A stretch of 64,000 bases of DNA from Actinorhabdospora filicis (GTDB taxonomy: Bacteria > Actinomycetota > Actinomycetes > Mycobacteriales > Micromonosporaceae). A program made the translations under genes and the position numbers. The stretch spans positions 62,001 to 126,000 of the forward strand of contig NZ_BSTX01000008.1 of the NCBI RefSeq assembly GCF_030269765.1. The letters are read 5' to 3'. Positions 45,807 through 54,245 of this stretch are shown here, piece by piece; the first letter of the stretch is position 1; each line of letters begins with the position of its first letter. A model generated the notes under the pieces. The model saw nothing but the letters and a program-made list of their open reading frames with translations, did not search any database and was not told the DNA's origin.

Positions 45807-46786
45807 CCGAGCACGTCGGTGAGCGCGTCGCCGCGTTCGGTGCGGCGCAGCAGGACCCGCCTCCCGCGCCGCTCGCGCGTGATCAGCCCGGCCCCTTCGA
45901 GCCGCGCGCAGTGGTAGGTAGCCGTCCCCGGCGAGCAGCCCGCCTCCCGCGCGGCCTCCCCGGCGGTCACGCCCCGCCCGGCCGCGCGCAGGATCGCCGC
46001 CCGGACCCCGCCCAGCGTCAGCGCCAGCGCGTCGGACGCCGGTGGCGGCACCGGCTCGCCCGCCCACAGCCCGCCCAGGCCGCGCAGGGGATAGCCGAGC
46101 CAGACCTCATCGGGCCGGTCGAGACTGAACACCGAGGCCGAGGTCCCCGAGGCCAGCGGCACCAGCGTGATCCGCCGCCCGCCCAGCGCGAAGACCTCCG
46201 GATGCGGATCGGGCAGCAGCAGATCGCCGCCGCGCAGGCGCGTGCGATGCGACAGGGCGCCCAGGACGGCGTCCAGCCGCCCGGAGACCGCCGCGGTCCC
46301 CACCCGCTCGATCTCGCGGCCGACCAGCGGCGCCGTCCGCCGCCACAGCGGCGCGAAGGCGTCCCAGGCCGCCCGCAGGACCCCCAGGTAGCCCGCGATG
46401 AAGGCGCGCGGATCGTCCACCACCACCCGCCACTGACGCGGCACCACCCCGTCGAAGTCGTACTCCAGCTCGGCCAGTAAGACCTCGCCGGGCAGCTCGG
46501 CCAGCTCCTCCAGGCGCTCGCCGACCGGCGTCGCCGACAGCGTCCGGGTCAGCGTGAGGCAGTCGGGGACCAGCGAGAAGCCCGGCGCGAACATGGGCCG
46601 CACGATCGCCCCCGCCTCCGCCGGCAGCGCAGCGCGCAGCCCGGCGCGGACCCCGGGCGGCACCCCCTGCGGGCGCCCGCCGAGGACGTCGGCGACCAGC
46701 GACATCAGCGTGGCGCCCTGGTCGGGCGCGACGGACACCGCCACGCGATCGAGCTCGCCCAATCGCAAACGCGTCCATGTCGCCAC
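45803..46786 (-). CDS. ArsR-like winged-helix transcriptional regulator
   Basis: 327 residues from GTG at 46786, four bases after GGGAGG. The N-terminal 240 residues form a sensor-like region without recognised motifs (LRLGELDRVAVSVAPDQGATLMSLV...). The C-terminal 70 residues hold the winged helix: RAAILRAAGRGVTAGEAAREAGCSPGTATYHCARLEGAGLITRERRGRRVLLRRTERG. This domain order (helix-turn-helix at the C-terminus) is common in actinomycete ArsR-like regulators. The neighbouring Cys-rich peptide gene is divergent and could be a target. Confidence 0.8.
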   Translation of the reverse strand: MATWTRLRLGELDRVAVSVAPDQGATLMSLVADVLGGRPQGVPPGVRAGLRAALPAEAGAIVRPMFAPGFSLVPDCLTLTRTLSATPVGERLEELAELPGEVLLAELEYDFDGVVPRQWRVVVDDPRAFIAGYLGVLRAAWDAFAPLWRRTAPLVGREIERVGTAAVSGRLDAVLGALSHRTRLRGGDLLLPDPHPEVFALGGRRITLVPLASGTSASVFSLDRPDEVWLGYPLRGLGGLWAGEPVPPPASDALALTLGGVRAAILRAAGRGVTAGEAAREAGCSPGTATYHCARLEGAGLITRERRGRRVLLRRTERGDALTDVLG

Positions 46787-46906
46787 CGTGCCTCCCGGCC
46801 GGATCGTACGCGGGTTCGATGTTTTGAGGGATCTCGAAAGGCTTGGGACGGCCGGTGCCGCTCGCCAGGATCGGGGGCACATACCGGATCTGCCTGGGAG
46901 TGAGCC

Positions 46907-47140
46907 ATGCGTTCAATGAAAGACCTGATCGGACGCGCCGCCGACCGTCTACTGGGGACGGTCGCACCGAAGGCGCGGGCGGCCGCCTGGTGCTGCGGCA
47001 GCGTCGAGCCCTGCACGGTCGAGTGCTGGCGCGACTGCCACTGCAACGCCAACAACCGCCTGTGCTGCCGCATCTGCTCGACGCAGCTGGGCTCGGGCGC
47101 CACCAGCTGCGGCGCCTACAACTGCAACGCGGCCTGCTGA
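46907..47140 (+). CDS. Cysteine-rich precursor peptide (type 1)
   Basis: 77 residues from ATG at 46907 behind GGGAGTGA. The first 27 residues form a positively charged amphipathic leader ending VAPKARAAA. The rest (about 50 residues) has 12 cysteines, including CC pairs and C-x-C, without known zinc-finger spacing. The leader matches that of the peptide gene at 53567: both have ADRL, two or three variable residues, then VAPKA. The leader lacks the long hydrophobic core of a Sec signal. A small export or ribosomally made, post-translationally modified peptide is plausible. A GNAT gene follows after 54 bases. Confidence 0.7.
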   Translation: MRSMKDLIGRAADRLLGTVAPKARAAAWCCGSVEPCTVECWRDCHCNANNRLCCRICSTQLGSGATSCGAYNCNAAC

Positions 47141-47194
47141 GGCCCCCGGCGGTGTCGCCCGGAGTTGTCGCACCCCCGGGCGACACTGCCGCGC

Positions 47195-47632
47195 ATGAAC
47201 GTGATCTTGCGCGAGAGCGTCCACGACGACCTGGAGACCTTCTTCGCCCACCAGGCCGAACCCGAGGGCGTGCGCCGCGCCGACTTCCCCGCCCGCGACC
47301 GCGAGGCCTTCTTCACCCACTGGGAGACGAAGATCTTCGCCGTCCCCGAGAACATCGCCTACACGGTCGTGGCCGACGGCCGCATCGCGGGCAACATCGT
47401 GTCCTGGCCGCAGGACGGCCGCCGCATGACCGGCTACTGGCTGGGGGAGGAGTTCTGGGGACGCGGCCTGGGCACCACCGCGATGCGGCTGTTCCTGGAA
47501 CTGGAGACGACCCGCCCGCTCTACGGCGACGTCGCCGAGGGCAACACCGCCTCCATCCGCCTGCTCGAACGCTGCGGATTCACCCGGCAGGGCGAGCCCG
47601 AGGACGGTTACGTACTGCTCATGCTGGAGTGA
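47195..47632 (+). CDS. GNAT-family N-acetyltransferase
   Basis: 145 residues from ATG at 47195. The GNAT fold is recognisable by GYWLGEEFWGRGLGTTAMRLFLE, the acetyl-CoA pyrophosphate loop (RGLGT), and the C-terminal GNTASIRLLERCGFTRQGE. It resembles the RimJ/RimL-like group that acetylates N-termini or small amines. It is 54 bases after the Cys-rich peptide gene and may be co-transcribed, so acetylation of the peptide is conceivable but unproven. Confidence 0.85.
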   Translation: MNVILRESVHDDLETFFAHQAEPEGVRRADFPARDREAFFTHWETKIFAVPENIAYTVVADGRIAGNIVSWPQDGRRMTGYWLGEEFWGRGLGTTAMRLFLELETTRPLYGDVAEGNTASIRLLERCGFTRQGEPEDGYVLLMLE

Positions 47633-47673
47633 GGCGGACCGTCCGGGTCGTCTTCCCGAGATAAGGTCATCGC

Positions 47674-48984
47674 GTGGCTTCTCCCGAGATTCGCATCCCC
47701 GCCACCCACTACCCCGTGGAGCGCTTCACGCTCCCGAACGGGCTGCGGGTGGTCCTGAGCCCGGACCGCAGCGCGCCAGTGGTGGGCGTGTCGGTCGTCT
47801 ACGACGTGGGCATCCGCAGTGAACCCGAGGGGCGCACCGGTTTCGCGCACCTCTTCGAGCACCTGATGTTCCAGGGTTCGGCGAACCTGGAGAAGCTCGC
47901 GCACTTCCGCTACGTCCAGGGTTCCGGCGGCACCTTCAACGGCTCCACCCACCTGGACTACACCGACTACTACGAGCAGCTCCCCTCGAACGCGCTGGAG
48001 CGGGCCCTCTTCCTCGAAGCCGACCGCATGCGGTCGCCGCGCATCACCGAGGAGAACCTGCAGAACCAGATCGCGGTCGTCAAGGAGGAGATCCGGGTCC
48101 GCGTCCTGAACCAGCCCTACGGCGGGTTCCCGTGGCTGCGGCTCCCCCCGGTCATGTTCGACACGTTCCCCAACGCCCACGACGGCTACGGCTCCTTCGA
48201 CGACCTCGAAGCGGCCACCGTGGAGAACGCCACCGACTTCTTCGAGCGGTACTACGCCGCCGGAAACGCCGTCCTGTCGGTCTCCGGCGACTTCACCGTC
48301 GAGGAGGCCACCCGCCTCATCGAGCGGCACTTCTCCGACGTCCCGGCCCGCCCGGCGCCCGCGCGGCCCGACTTCGGCGAGCCGGACCTGACCGCCGAGC
48401 GCCGCTCGTCCTACACCGACGCCCTGGCGCCGCTGCCGGCGATCGCCTCGGCGTGGCGGGTCCCCGACCCGGTCAAGGACCTCCCGGGCTACCTGCCCTA
48501 CGTCGTGCTCGCCGAGGTCCTCACCGACGGCGACGCCTCCCGCCTGGTCGAGCGCCTGGTGTCCCGCGACCGCGTCGCCACCAGCGTCGGCGGCTACCTC
48601 GGCTTCATGGGCGAGCCCTTCGCCGTGCGGGACCCCACGGCGCTGGTGCTGTCCTCGCACCTGCCGCCCGGCGGCGACCCGGACAAGCTCCTCACCACCG
48701 TCGACGAGGAGATCGCCCGCCTCGCGCAGGACGGCCTCGCGCCCGGCGAGCTGCACCGCGTCCAGGCGCGCATCGCCACCCACCTGCTGCGCGACGAGGA
48801 CTCCGTCCTCAACCGCGCCCTGCACCTGGCCACCTACGAGATCCAGCGCGGGGACGCGTCCCTGGCCCTGGACCTGCCCCGCCAGCTGGGCGAGGTCACC
48901 GCCGAGCAGGTCACCGCCGCCGCGGCGACCCTGCGGCCCGAGCGCCGCGCATCCGTCGAGGTCGTCCCGGGAGGAGACCAGTGA
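47674..48984 (+). CDS. M16 metallopeptidase, catalytic-type subunit
   Basis: 436 residues from GTG at 47674. The inverted zinc motif HxxEH is H59-L-F-E-H63 in GFAHLFEHLMFQGS, with a second Glu in VKEEIRVRV about 75 residues later. Two M16 domains (about 15-190 and 200-430) make up one half-clam. Paired with the next gene, which overlaps by four bases, it forms a heterodimeric insulinase/PqqF-type peptidase that digests peptides inside its closed chamber. The location, cytoplasmic or surface, is not evident from a signal peptide. Confidence 0.88.
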   Translation: MASPEIRIPATHYPVERFTLPNGLRVVLSPDRSAPVVGVSVVYDVGIRSEPEGRTGFAHLFEHLMFQGSANLEKLAHFRYVQGSGGTFNGSTHLDYTDYYEQLPSNALERALFLEADRMRSPRITEENLQNQIAVVKEEIRVRVLNQPYGGFPWLRLPPVMFDTFPNAHDGYGSFDDLEAATVENATDFFERYYAAGNAVLSVSGDFTVEEATRLIERHFSDVPARPAPARPDFGEPDLTAERRSSYTDALAPLPAIASAWRVPDPVKDLPGYLPYVVLAEVLTDGDASRLVERLVSRDRVATSVGGYLGFMGEPFAVRDPTALVLSSHLPPGGDPDKLLTTVDEEIARLAQDGLAPGELHRVQARIATHLLRDEDSVLNRALHLATYEIQRGDASLALDLPRQLGEVTAEQVTAAAATLRPERRASVEVVPGGDQ

Positions 48985-50294
48985 GCATCACCGAGGTTCC
49001 GGACCTGGCGCCGGAGACCACCCTCACCCTGCCCGAGTCGGTCGAGAAGACCCTCGGCAACGGCCTCACCGTCATCGCCGTGCACCGCCCCAGCGTGCCG
49101 CTGGTCGAACTGCGCCTGCGCCTCCCGTTCGCCCAGGCCGACACCGCGATCTCCTCGGTGCTCACCCAGACGCTGTTCGCGGGCACCGCGGGCAAGTCCA
49201 TGGTGGACATCGCCGCCGAGCTCCAGGCCGTCGGCGGCGGGCTGTCGGCCGGGGGCGACCCCGACCGGCTCCTCATCGCCGGCAACAGCCTCGCCGACGG
49301 GCTCCCGCACATGTTGCGGATCCTCAACGAGGTCCTCACCGGGGCCGTCTACCCCGCCAATGAGGTCCGCACCGAGCGCGAGCGCATCGCCGACCGCCTC
49401 AAGGTCGCCGCGCAGCAGCCCGCGCACGTCGTGGCCCGCGCCCTGAACCGGCGCCTGTACGGCGACCACCCCTACGCCAGCCAGACCCCCGAGGCCGAGG
49501 ACGTCCTGGCCGTGGAGACCGGCGTCCTGCGCGCCATGCACGACGAGCGCCTCCACCCCAACGGCGGCGTCCTCGTCCTGGTCGGCGACGTCGAACCGCA
49601 CACCGCCATCGCCGCCGTCGAGGAGGCCCTCGGCGGCTGGAACGGCGCCGGGACGCTCATCGAGCTGCCCCCGGTCGCGCCCTTCGTCACCGGCCCGCTG
49701 ACCCTCGTCGACCGGCCCGGCTCGGTCCAGTCGAACATCCGGCTGGCCATGAACGGCGTATCGCGCACCCACGCCGACAACGCCGCCCAGCAGCTGACGA
49801 ACCTCGTCTACGGCGGGTACTTCTCCTCGCGCCTGGTGGAGAACATCCGCGAGGACAAGGGCTACACCTACTCGCCGCGCTCGGGCGTGGAGCACTCCGC
49901 GGCCGGCACCGAGCTGTCCATCTCCGCCGACGTGGCCACCGAGGTCACCGCCCCGGCGCTGTGGGAGACCCTCTACGAGATGGGCCGCCTGGCCACCGTC
50001 GCACCCGGCAAGGAAGAGGTCGAGCAGGCCCGCAGGTACGCCCTGGGCACCCTGCGCCTGGGCACCTCCACCCAGTCGGGCCTGGCCGGGCTGGTCTCGG
50101 TGCTCGCCGGATCCGGGCTGCGCCTGGACTGGCTCGCCGGGCACGCCACCCGCCTCGCCGAGACCACCGTCGACGACGTCGCGCGCTTCGCCGCCGCCAA
50201 CTTCGCCCCGGCCAACGCCGTGGCGGTGATCCTCGGCGACGCGCAGGTCATCACCCCGTCCCTGCGCGCGATCACCGCGATCGAGGCGGCCTGA
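48981..50294 (+). CDS. M16 peptidase-like non-catalytic subunit
   Basis: 437 residues, GTG in a GTGA overlap behind GAGGAG. It has the M16 fold but no HxxEH: the place of the zinc motif reads QTLFAGTAG. The C-terminal half keeps the conserved Arg/Tyr pair of the regulatory half (SSRLVENIREDKGYTYSPRSG). This matches alpha-type partners of bacterial M16 proteases, with Arg/Tyr completing the partner's active site. Five codons separate it from nudC. Confidence 0.88.
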   Translation: MSITEVPDLAPETTLTLPESVEKTLGNGLTVIAVHRPSVPLVELRLRLPFAQADTAISSVLTQTLFAGTAGKSMVDIAAELQAVGGGLSAGGDPDRLLIAGNSLADGLPHMLRILNEVLTGAVYPANEVRTERERIADRLKVAAQQPAHVVARALNRRLYGDHPYASQTPEAEDVLAVETGVLRAMHDERLHPNGGVLVLVGDVEPHTAIAAVEEALGGWNGAGTLIELPPVAPFVTGPLTLVDRPGSVQSNIRLAMNGVSRTHADNAAQQLTNLVYGGYFSSRLVENIREDKGYTYSPRSGVEHSAAGTELSISADVATEVTAPALWETLYEMGRLATVAPGKEEVEQARRYALGTLRLGTSTQSGLAGLVSVLAGSGLRLDWLAGHATRLAETTVDDVARFAAANFAPANAVAVILGDAQVITPSLRAITAIEAA

Positions 50295-50300
50295 CAACCG

Positions 50301-51155
50301 ATGCTCCCACTCCTCTCACGGGGCGTCATCGACCGGGCGGCGCACCGCCGCACCGACGAGGCCTGGCTGGCCGCCGCGTGGCGTTCCTCGCGCGTCCTGG
50401 TCATGGACACCGACGGGCGCGTGCCCGTCGATGACGCCGGTGGGCTGCGCCTGCTCGACCCGGGCGACGTCCCGGCCGGGGAACGCTGGTTCCTCGGCCA
50501 GGACGCCGACGGCACGCCCTACTTCGCCGTCCACGCCGAGGTCGGGGCGTCCTCGTCGACGCTGCGGGAACTCGCCCTCGACCTGAGCGACGCCGACGCC
50601 GAACTGGTGTCCACCGCCCTCGCCCTGGTCAACTGGCACGCCTCGCACGTCTACAGCCCCGTCACCGGCACCCCCGCCGTCACCACCCACGCCGGATGGG
50701 TGCGCTCACCCGAGGGCGGGGGACCGTCGATGTTCCCCCGCACCGACCCGGCGATGATCGTGCTGGTCACCGACGGCGGCGACCAGTGCCTCCTGGCACG
50801 CGGCGCCGGGCGTCCCGCCAACTGGTACTCGTGCCTGGCCGGATTCGTCGAGCCCGGCGAGTCGGCCGAGGCGTGCGTGGCCCGCGAGGTCCAGGAAGAG
50901 GTCGGCCTGGCCGTCCGCGACATCACCTACGTGGTCTCGCAGCCCTGGCCGTTCCCCGCCTCCCTCATGCTCGGCTTCTACGCCGTCGCCGACCCCGCCG
51001 ACCCCATCCAGCGCGACCCCGGCGAGATCGCCGACGCCCGCTGGTTCACCCGCGCCGAACTCCGCGACGCCCTCGAAGGGCGCTCACCGGACATGGCGAC
51101 CCCCGGCGCGATCTCGGTGGCGCACCACCTGATGTCGGGCTGGGCCTACCGCTAG
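50301..51155 (+). CDS. nudC: NADH pyrophosphatase NudC (Nudix hydrolase)
   Basis: 284 residues. The Nudix box is GFVEPGESAEACVAREVQEEVG (about 181-203, broken here by reading positions) and the NudC-specific SQPWPFPASLMLGF follows, as in E. coli NudC, which hydrolyses NADH and removes NAD caps from RNA. The mid-protein segment that normally holds a four-Cys zinc ribbon has no cysteines here (HVYSPVTGTPAVTTHAGW), so zinc binding is absent. NudC next to UvrD2 and AdnAB agrees with mycobacterial order. The gene ends in a perfect hairpin. Confidence 0.88.
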   Translation: MLPLLSRGVIDRAAHRRTDEAWLAAAWRSSRVLVMDTDGRVPVDDAGGLRLLDPGDVPAGERWFLGQDADGTPYFAVHAEVGASSSTLRELALDLSDADAELVSTALALVNWHASHVYSPVTGTPAVTTHAGWVRSPEGGGPSMFPRTDPAMIVLVTDGGDQCLLARGAGRPANWYSCLAGFVEPGESAEACVAREVQEEVGLAVRDITYVVSQPWPFPASLMLGFYAVADPADPIQRDPGEIADARWFTRAELRDALEGRSPDMATPGAISVAHHLMSGWAYR

Positions 51156-51156
51156 C

Positions 51157-51186
51157 GAGAGGGCACCGGACACCCGGTGCCCTCTC
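51157..51186 (+). terminator. Bidirectional terminator between nudC and NB-ARC gene
   Basis: Perfect 13-bp stem (51157-51169 with 51174-51186) with an acac loop, occupying the whole gap between the convergent stop codons of nudC and the NB-ARC/TPR regulator. Confidence 0.8.
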
Positions 51187-53451
51187 TCACTTCCCCAGCA
51201 GCGCCCGGACCTCGCCGGCCTGCGCGTCGCCGATCTCGGTGAACAACCGCAGCGCCTCCTCCCACTCCTCCTCGGCGGGCTTGCCCAGCGCTTGCCGCGA
51301 CACACCCCGGAACCGCTGCGTGGCCGCGATGCCCCAGCGCTCGCCGATCTCCCGCAGCAGCGCCAGGGCCCGGTCGAAGGCGTCCAGGGCGTCCTCGTGC
51401 CGCCCCAGGCCCGCCAGGCCGCGCCCGAGGTTGTGGCGGGCGATGGCCTCGGCCCGCACGTCGGCGCACTCCACCGCCAGCTCCGCGGCCCGCCCGGCGG
51501 CGGCCACGCACTCGCCGTACCGGCCCTCCAGCCGGTGCAGATCGGCGATGTTGGTCAGCGCCATGCCCTGGTGCGAGGCGTCATCGCGGGCCACCCAGAT
51601 CGCCAGCGAGCGCTCGTAGACGTCCATCGCGTCACCGGTGCGGCCCAGGGACGAGTAGCCCGCCCCGAGGTTGTTCAGCGCCAGCCCGGCGCCCAGCTCG
51701 TCGCCGAGCTCCTCGCGGATCACCAGGGCCGCCTCCCAGTCGGCGACGGCCTCCTCGAACCGGCCCGCGCCCCTGCGGGCGATGCCCAGCGCGGTCAGCA
51801 GCAGCGCCTCGGCGGGCCGGTCGCCCACGGCCCGGGCGGAGTCCAGGCCGGTGAGGTGGGTGGTGATCCAGTCGGCGCGCAGGCCCCGGGTCTCCAGGAA
51901 CGGCATCAGCGAGATCGCGATCTGCCAGGCGTGCCGGTGCAGCCCGGCGCGGGCGGCGGCACCGACGGCGGCGACCAGGTTCGGATGCTCCAGGTCGAAC
52001 CACGCCAGCGCCCCGGCCCGGTCGGCCGGATCGAACGGGGACACCGCCTCCCCGGCCAGCTCCAGTGGCCGCCGCCGCGGCGACAGCCGCAGCGACGCCC
52101 GCCACGCCGAATGCAGGTACCACGACAGCAGCAGACCCACCGCCGCGCGCATCTCCCGCTCACCCCCGTGCGCGCGGGCGAAGGCGGCCAGCAGATCGTG
52201 GACGCGGTAGCGCTCGGGATGCGGCCGCTGCACCATGTTCGCGTCCGACAGCAGCTCCAGATCGGCCCAGGCCGCGTCCGGCGTGCGCCCGCTCAGCGCC
52301 GCCGCGACGTCCAGGCCCAGCTCACCCGGATGTGCCCCCAGCAGCCGGAACGTGCGCCGCGCCGACTCGGGCAGCCGCACGTAGGAGGCCTCGAAGGCGG
52401 CGGCGACACTGCGGTCGGCGTCGGCGAGCCGCGCCAGCGCGTTCCCCTCCGGCAGCTGCTCCACGAAGGCCGCCACCGGCCAGTCCGGGCGGTGCTGCAA
52501 CCGCGCGCCCACCACCCGCAGCGCCAGCGGCAGCGCACCCACCCGCGCCACCAGCGTGTCCACCACCTCCGGCTCGGCGGTGACGCGCTTGCGGTCGGCG
52601 ATGCGCGCCAGCATCTCGGCGGCCTCGGCCGCCGACAGCACCCCCAGCGACAGCGAACGCGCGCCGTCCAGCCCCAGCCGCCGCCGCGAGGTCACCAGCA
52701 CCGCCGAGTCGGGCCCCGACGGGAGTAACGGCTCGGCGAGCGCGGCGTCCCGGCAGTCGTCCAGGACCACCAGCAGCCGCCCCGACGCCGTCCGCGAACG
52801 CCACAGGACCGCGGCCTCGTCGGCGTCGGCGGGCACCTTGGCCGCGTCCAGCCCCGAGGCGCGCAGCAGCGTCCCCAGCGCGTCCAGTGGCTCGCGCGGC
52901 GGCCGGTCGGGCCGGTGCCCGTGCAGGTCGAGGAAGACCACGTCGTCGAAGTCGGGGGCGAGGCGGTGGGCGACGCGCACCGCGAAGCTCGTCTTGCCGA
53001 CCCCGGCCATGCCGTCCACGACGACGATGCGCGAGGAGCCCGTCAGGTGCGCCTCGACCGTCCGCAGCTCGGCCTCACGGCCGGTGAAGTCGGGCAGGTC
53101 GCGCGGCAGCGAAGGCCTGCGGCCACCGCCGCGCAGCTCCCGCCACGCCGCGGCCCACCGGGCCACCACCGGCGGGATCTCCTCCCCGGACAGCCCGCCC
53201 ACGGCGAGGCAGGCCGCCACATAGGCCTCCACGAAGGACCGCCGCGGCAGGCTCGGCAGCCGCTCCCCCCGCAGGACATAGGAGACGGTGCTCGGCGGCA
53301 GCGCGTCGATGACGTCGCCGTTCGGGGCGGTCGTGGTCCCACCCCGCTGGCGCAGCTCACGCAGGGACGGGCGGCCCGCCCAGTCCCGCAACTCGGCGAG
53401 CAGGGCGATGAAAGCGGCGGGATCGTTGGCGCGGACGGGATCGGGGGACAC
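51187..53451 (-). CDS. NB-ARC/TPR regulator with N-terminal HTH-like domain
   Basis: About 754 residues from GTG at 53451 (GGAG five bases upstream; the frame is open to 53643). An XRE-like N-terminus (FIALLAELRDWAGRPSLRELRQRG... VLRGERLPSLPRRSFVEAYVAAC) is followed by an AP-ATPase/NB-ARC module. Its Walker A is GMAGVGKTS (about 148-156) and Walker B LLVVLDDC, then GALPLALRVVG. The C-terminal third is TPR repeats (for example GLALNNLGAGYSSLGRTGDAMDVYERSLAI). Such AfsR/STAND-type proteins are signal-dependent transcription activators. It faces away from the Cys-rich peptide gene. Confidence 0.85.
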   Translation of the reverse strand: MSPDPVRANDPAAFIALLAELRDWAGRPSLRELRQRGGTTTAPNGDVIDALPPSTVSYVLRGERLPSLPRRSFVEAYVAACLAVGGLSGEEIPPVVARWAAAWRELRGGGRRPSLPRDLPDFTGREAELRTVEAHLTGSSRIVVVDGMAGVGKTSFAVRVAHRLAPDFDDVVFLDLHGHRPDRPPREPLDALGTLLRASGLDAAKVPADADEAAVLWRSRTASGRLLVVLDDCRDAALAEPLLPSGPDSAVLVTSRRRLGLDGARSLSLGVLSAAEAAEMLARIADRKRVTAEPEVVDTLVARVGALPLALRVVGARLQHRPDWPVAAFVEQLPEGNALARLADADRSVAAAFEASYVRLPESARRTFRLLGAHPGELGLDVAAALSGRTPDAAWADLELLSDANMVQRPHPERYRVHDLLAAFARAHGGEREMRAAVGLLLSWYLHSAWRASLRLSPRRRPLELAGEAVSPFDPADRAGALAWFDLEHPNLVAAVGAAARAGLHRHAWQIAISLMPFLETRGLRADWITTHLTGLDSARAVGDRPAEALLLTALGIARRGAGRFEEAVADWEAALVIREELGDELGAGLALNNLGAGYSSLGRTGDAMDVYERSLAIWVARDDASHQGMALTNIADLHRLEGRYGECVAAAGRAAELAVECADVRAEAIARHNLGRGLAGLGRHEDALDAFDRALALLREIGERWGIAATQRFRGVSRQALGKPAEEEWEEALRLFTEIGDAQAGEVRALLGK

Positions 53452-53566
53452 GGCGGCTCCGGCGGAAGTTGATCTCTCAGGCCGTCTCAGATTGTCCACC
53501 TCCTTCTCGGACACGCCCTCCGCTGATGAGCTGTGATCACTGTCAACCGATCGCGGAGGTCCCCCC

Positions 53567-53734
53567 GTGAAGCTCATCGCCAAGCTCGCCGACCGCCTGA
53601 TGGCGCGGGTCGCCCCCAAGGCCGACGCCGACGCCGGCTGCATCTTCCTCTACGAGCACTGCTTCAGCTACAACGGCCGCAAGCGCTGCTGTGCCTACTA
53701 CGACAACTGCGCCCGGAAGTGCTACGACGAGTAG
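53567..53734 (+). CDS. Cysteine-rich precursor peptide (type 2)
   Basis: 55 residues, GTG at 53567 seven bases after GGAGG. Too short for many ORF finders. Leader MKLIAKLADRLMARVAPKAD shares ADRL...VAPKA with the type-1 peptide at 46907. The core has six cysteines (C, EHC, CC, NC, KC) among aromatic and basic residues and ends KCYDE. The S26 signal peptidase gene follows 54 bases later, and a divergent NB-ARC regulator precedes it, so this is likely one functional unit: secreted or processed peptide plus protease plus regulator. Confidence 0.75.
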   Translation: MKLIAKLADRLMARVAPKADADAGCIFLYEHCFSYNGRKRCCAYYDNCARKCYDE

Positions 53735-53788
53735 AGCCAGACCGGACGGCGGGCCGTCGCCATGCCCGCCGTCCACTGAGGAGTCCCC

Positions 53789-54193
53789 ATGCCGTACCTG
53801 ATCGCCGCCGCCATCGGCTGTCTCTCGGTGACGGCGGTACTGCTGATCAGGACCCGGCTGGTCATCGTCACCGTCCACGGGCCGAGCATGGAGCCCGCGC
53901 TCGCCGACGGTGACCGGCTCCTCGTCCGCCGCGCCGGACTGGACCGCGTGCGCGGCGGGGACATCGTCGTCCTCGCCAGCCCGCAGCGGGGGTCCACCTG
54001 GTTCGTCAAGCGCGCCGTCGCCGTCCCCGGCGACCCGGTGCCCGAGGCCCTGCGCGAGATCGCGGGCGGGGAGACCGTCCCTCCCGGACGGTTCCTCATC
54101 CTCGGCGACAACCCGGCGGTCAGCGCCGACTCCCGCCGCTTCGGCTACCAGCGCGCCGACGGGCTGCTCGGCGTGATGGTCCGGCGGATGTAG
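53789..54193 (+). CDS. S26-family signal peptidase
   Basis: 134 residues from ATG at 53789, five bases after GAGGAG. One N-terminal transmembrane helix (about 3-22). The Ser/Lys dyad is Ser33 in HGPSMEPALADGDRLLV and Lys74 in WFVKRAVAVPGD. A GDNPAVSADSRRFG box follows. This is close in size to actinobacterial S26 members such as the nickel-SOD maturation protease, but no sodN gene is present. The adjacent Cys-rich precursor is the obvious candidate substrate. A terminator follows the stop codon by 23 bases. Confidence 0.85.
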   Translation: MPYLIAAAIGCLSVTAVLLIRTRLVIVTVHGPSMEPALADGDRLLVRRAGLDRVRGGDIVVLASPQRGSTWFVKRAVAVPGDPVPEALREIAGGETVPPGRFLILGDNPAVSADSRRFGYQRADGLLGVMVRRM

Positions 54194-54216
54194 ACGTCCC
54201 GCTCGGGACAGGTCAG

Positions 54217-54245
54217 GGCCCCGGTTCGGTGAGCCGGGGCCTTTT
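54217..54245 (+). terminator. Intrinsic terminator after S26 peptidase gene
   Basis: 8-bp GC stem (54217-54224 with 54234-54241) followed directly by TTTT, 23 bases beyond the peptidase stop codon. It bounds the peptide/peptidase transcript. Confidence 0.8.

Noticed and set aside
53533..53913. Plus-strand 126-codon frame over the Cys-rich peptide gene
   Set aside because: Different frame from the peptide; Arg/Pro-rich without ribosome site or family similarity.
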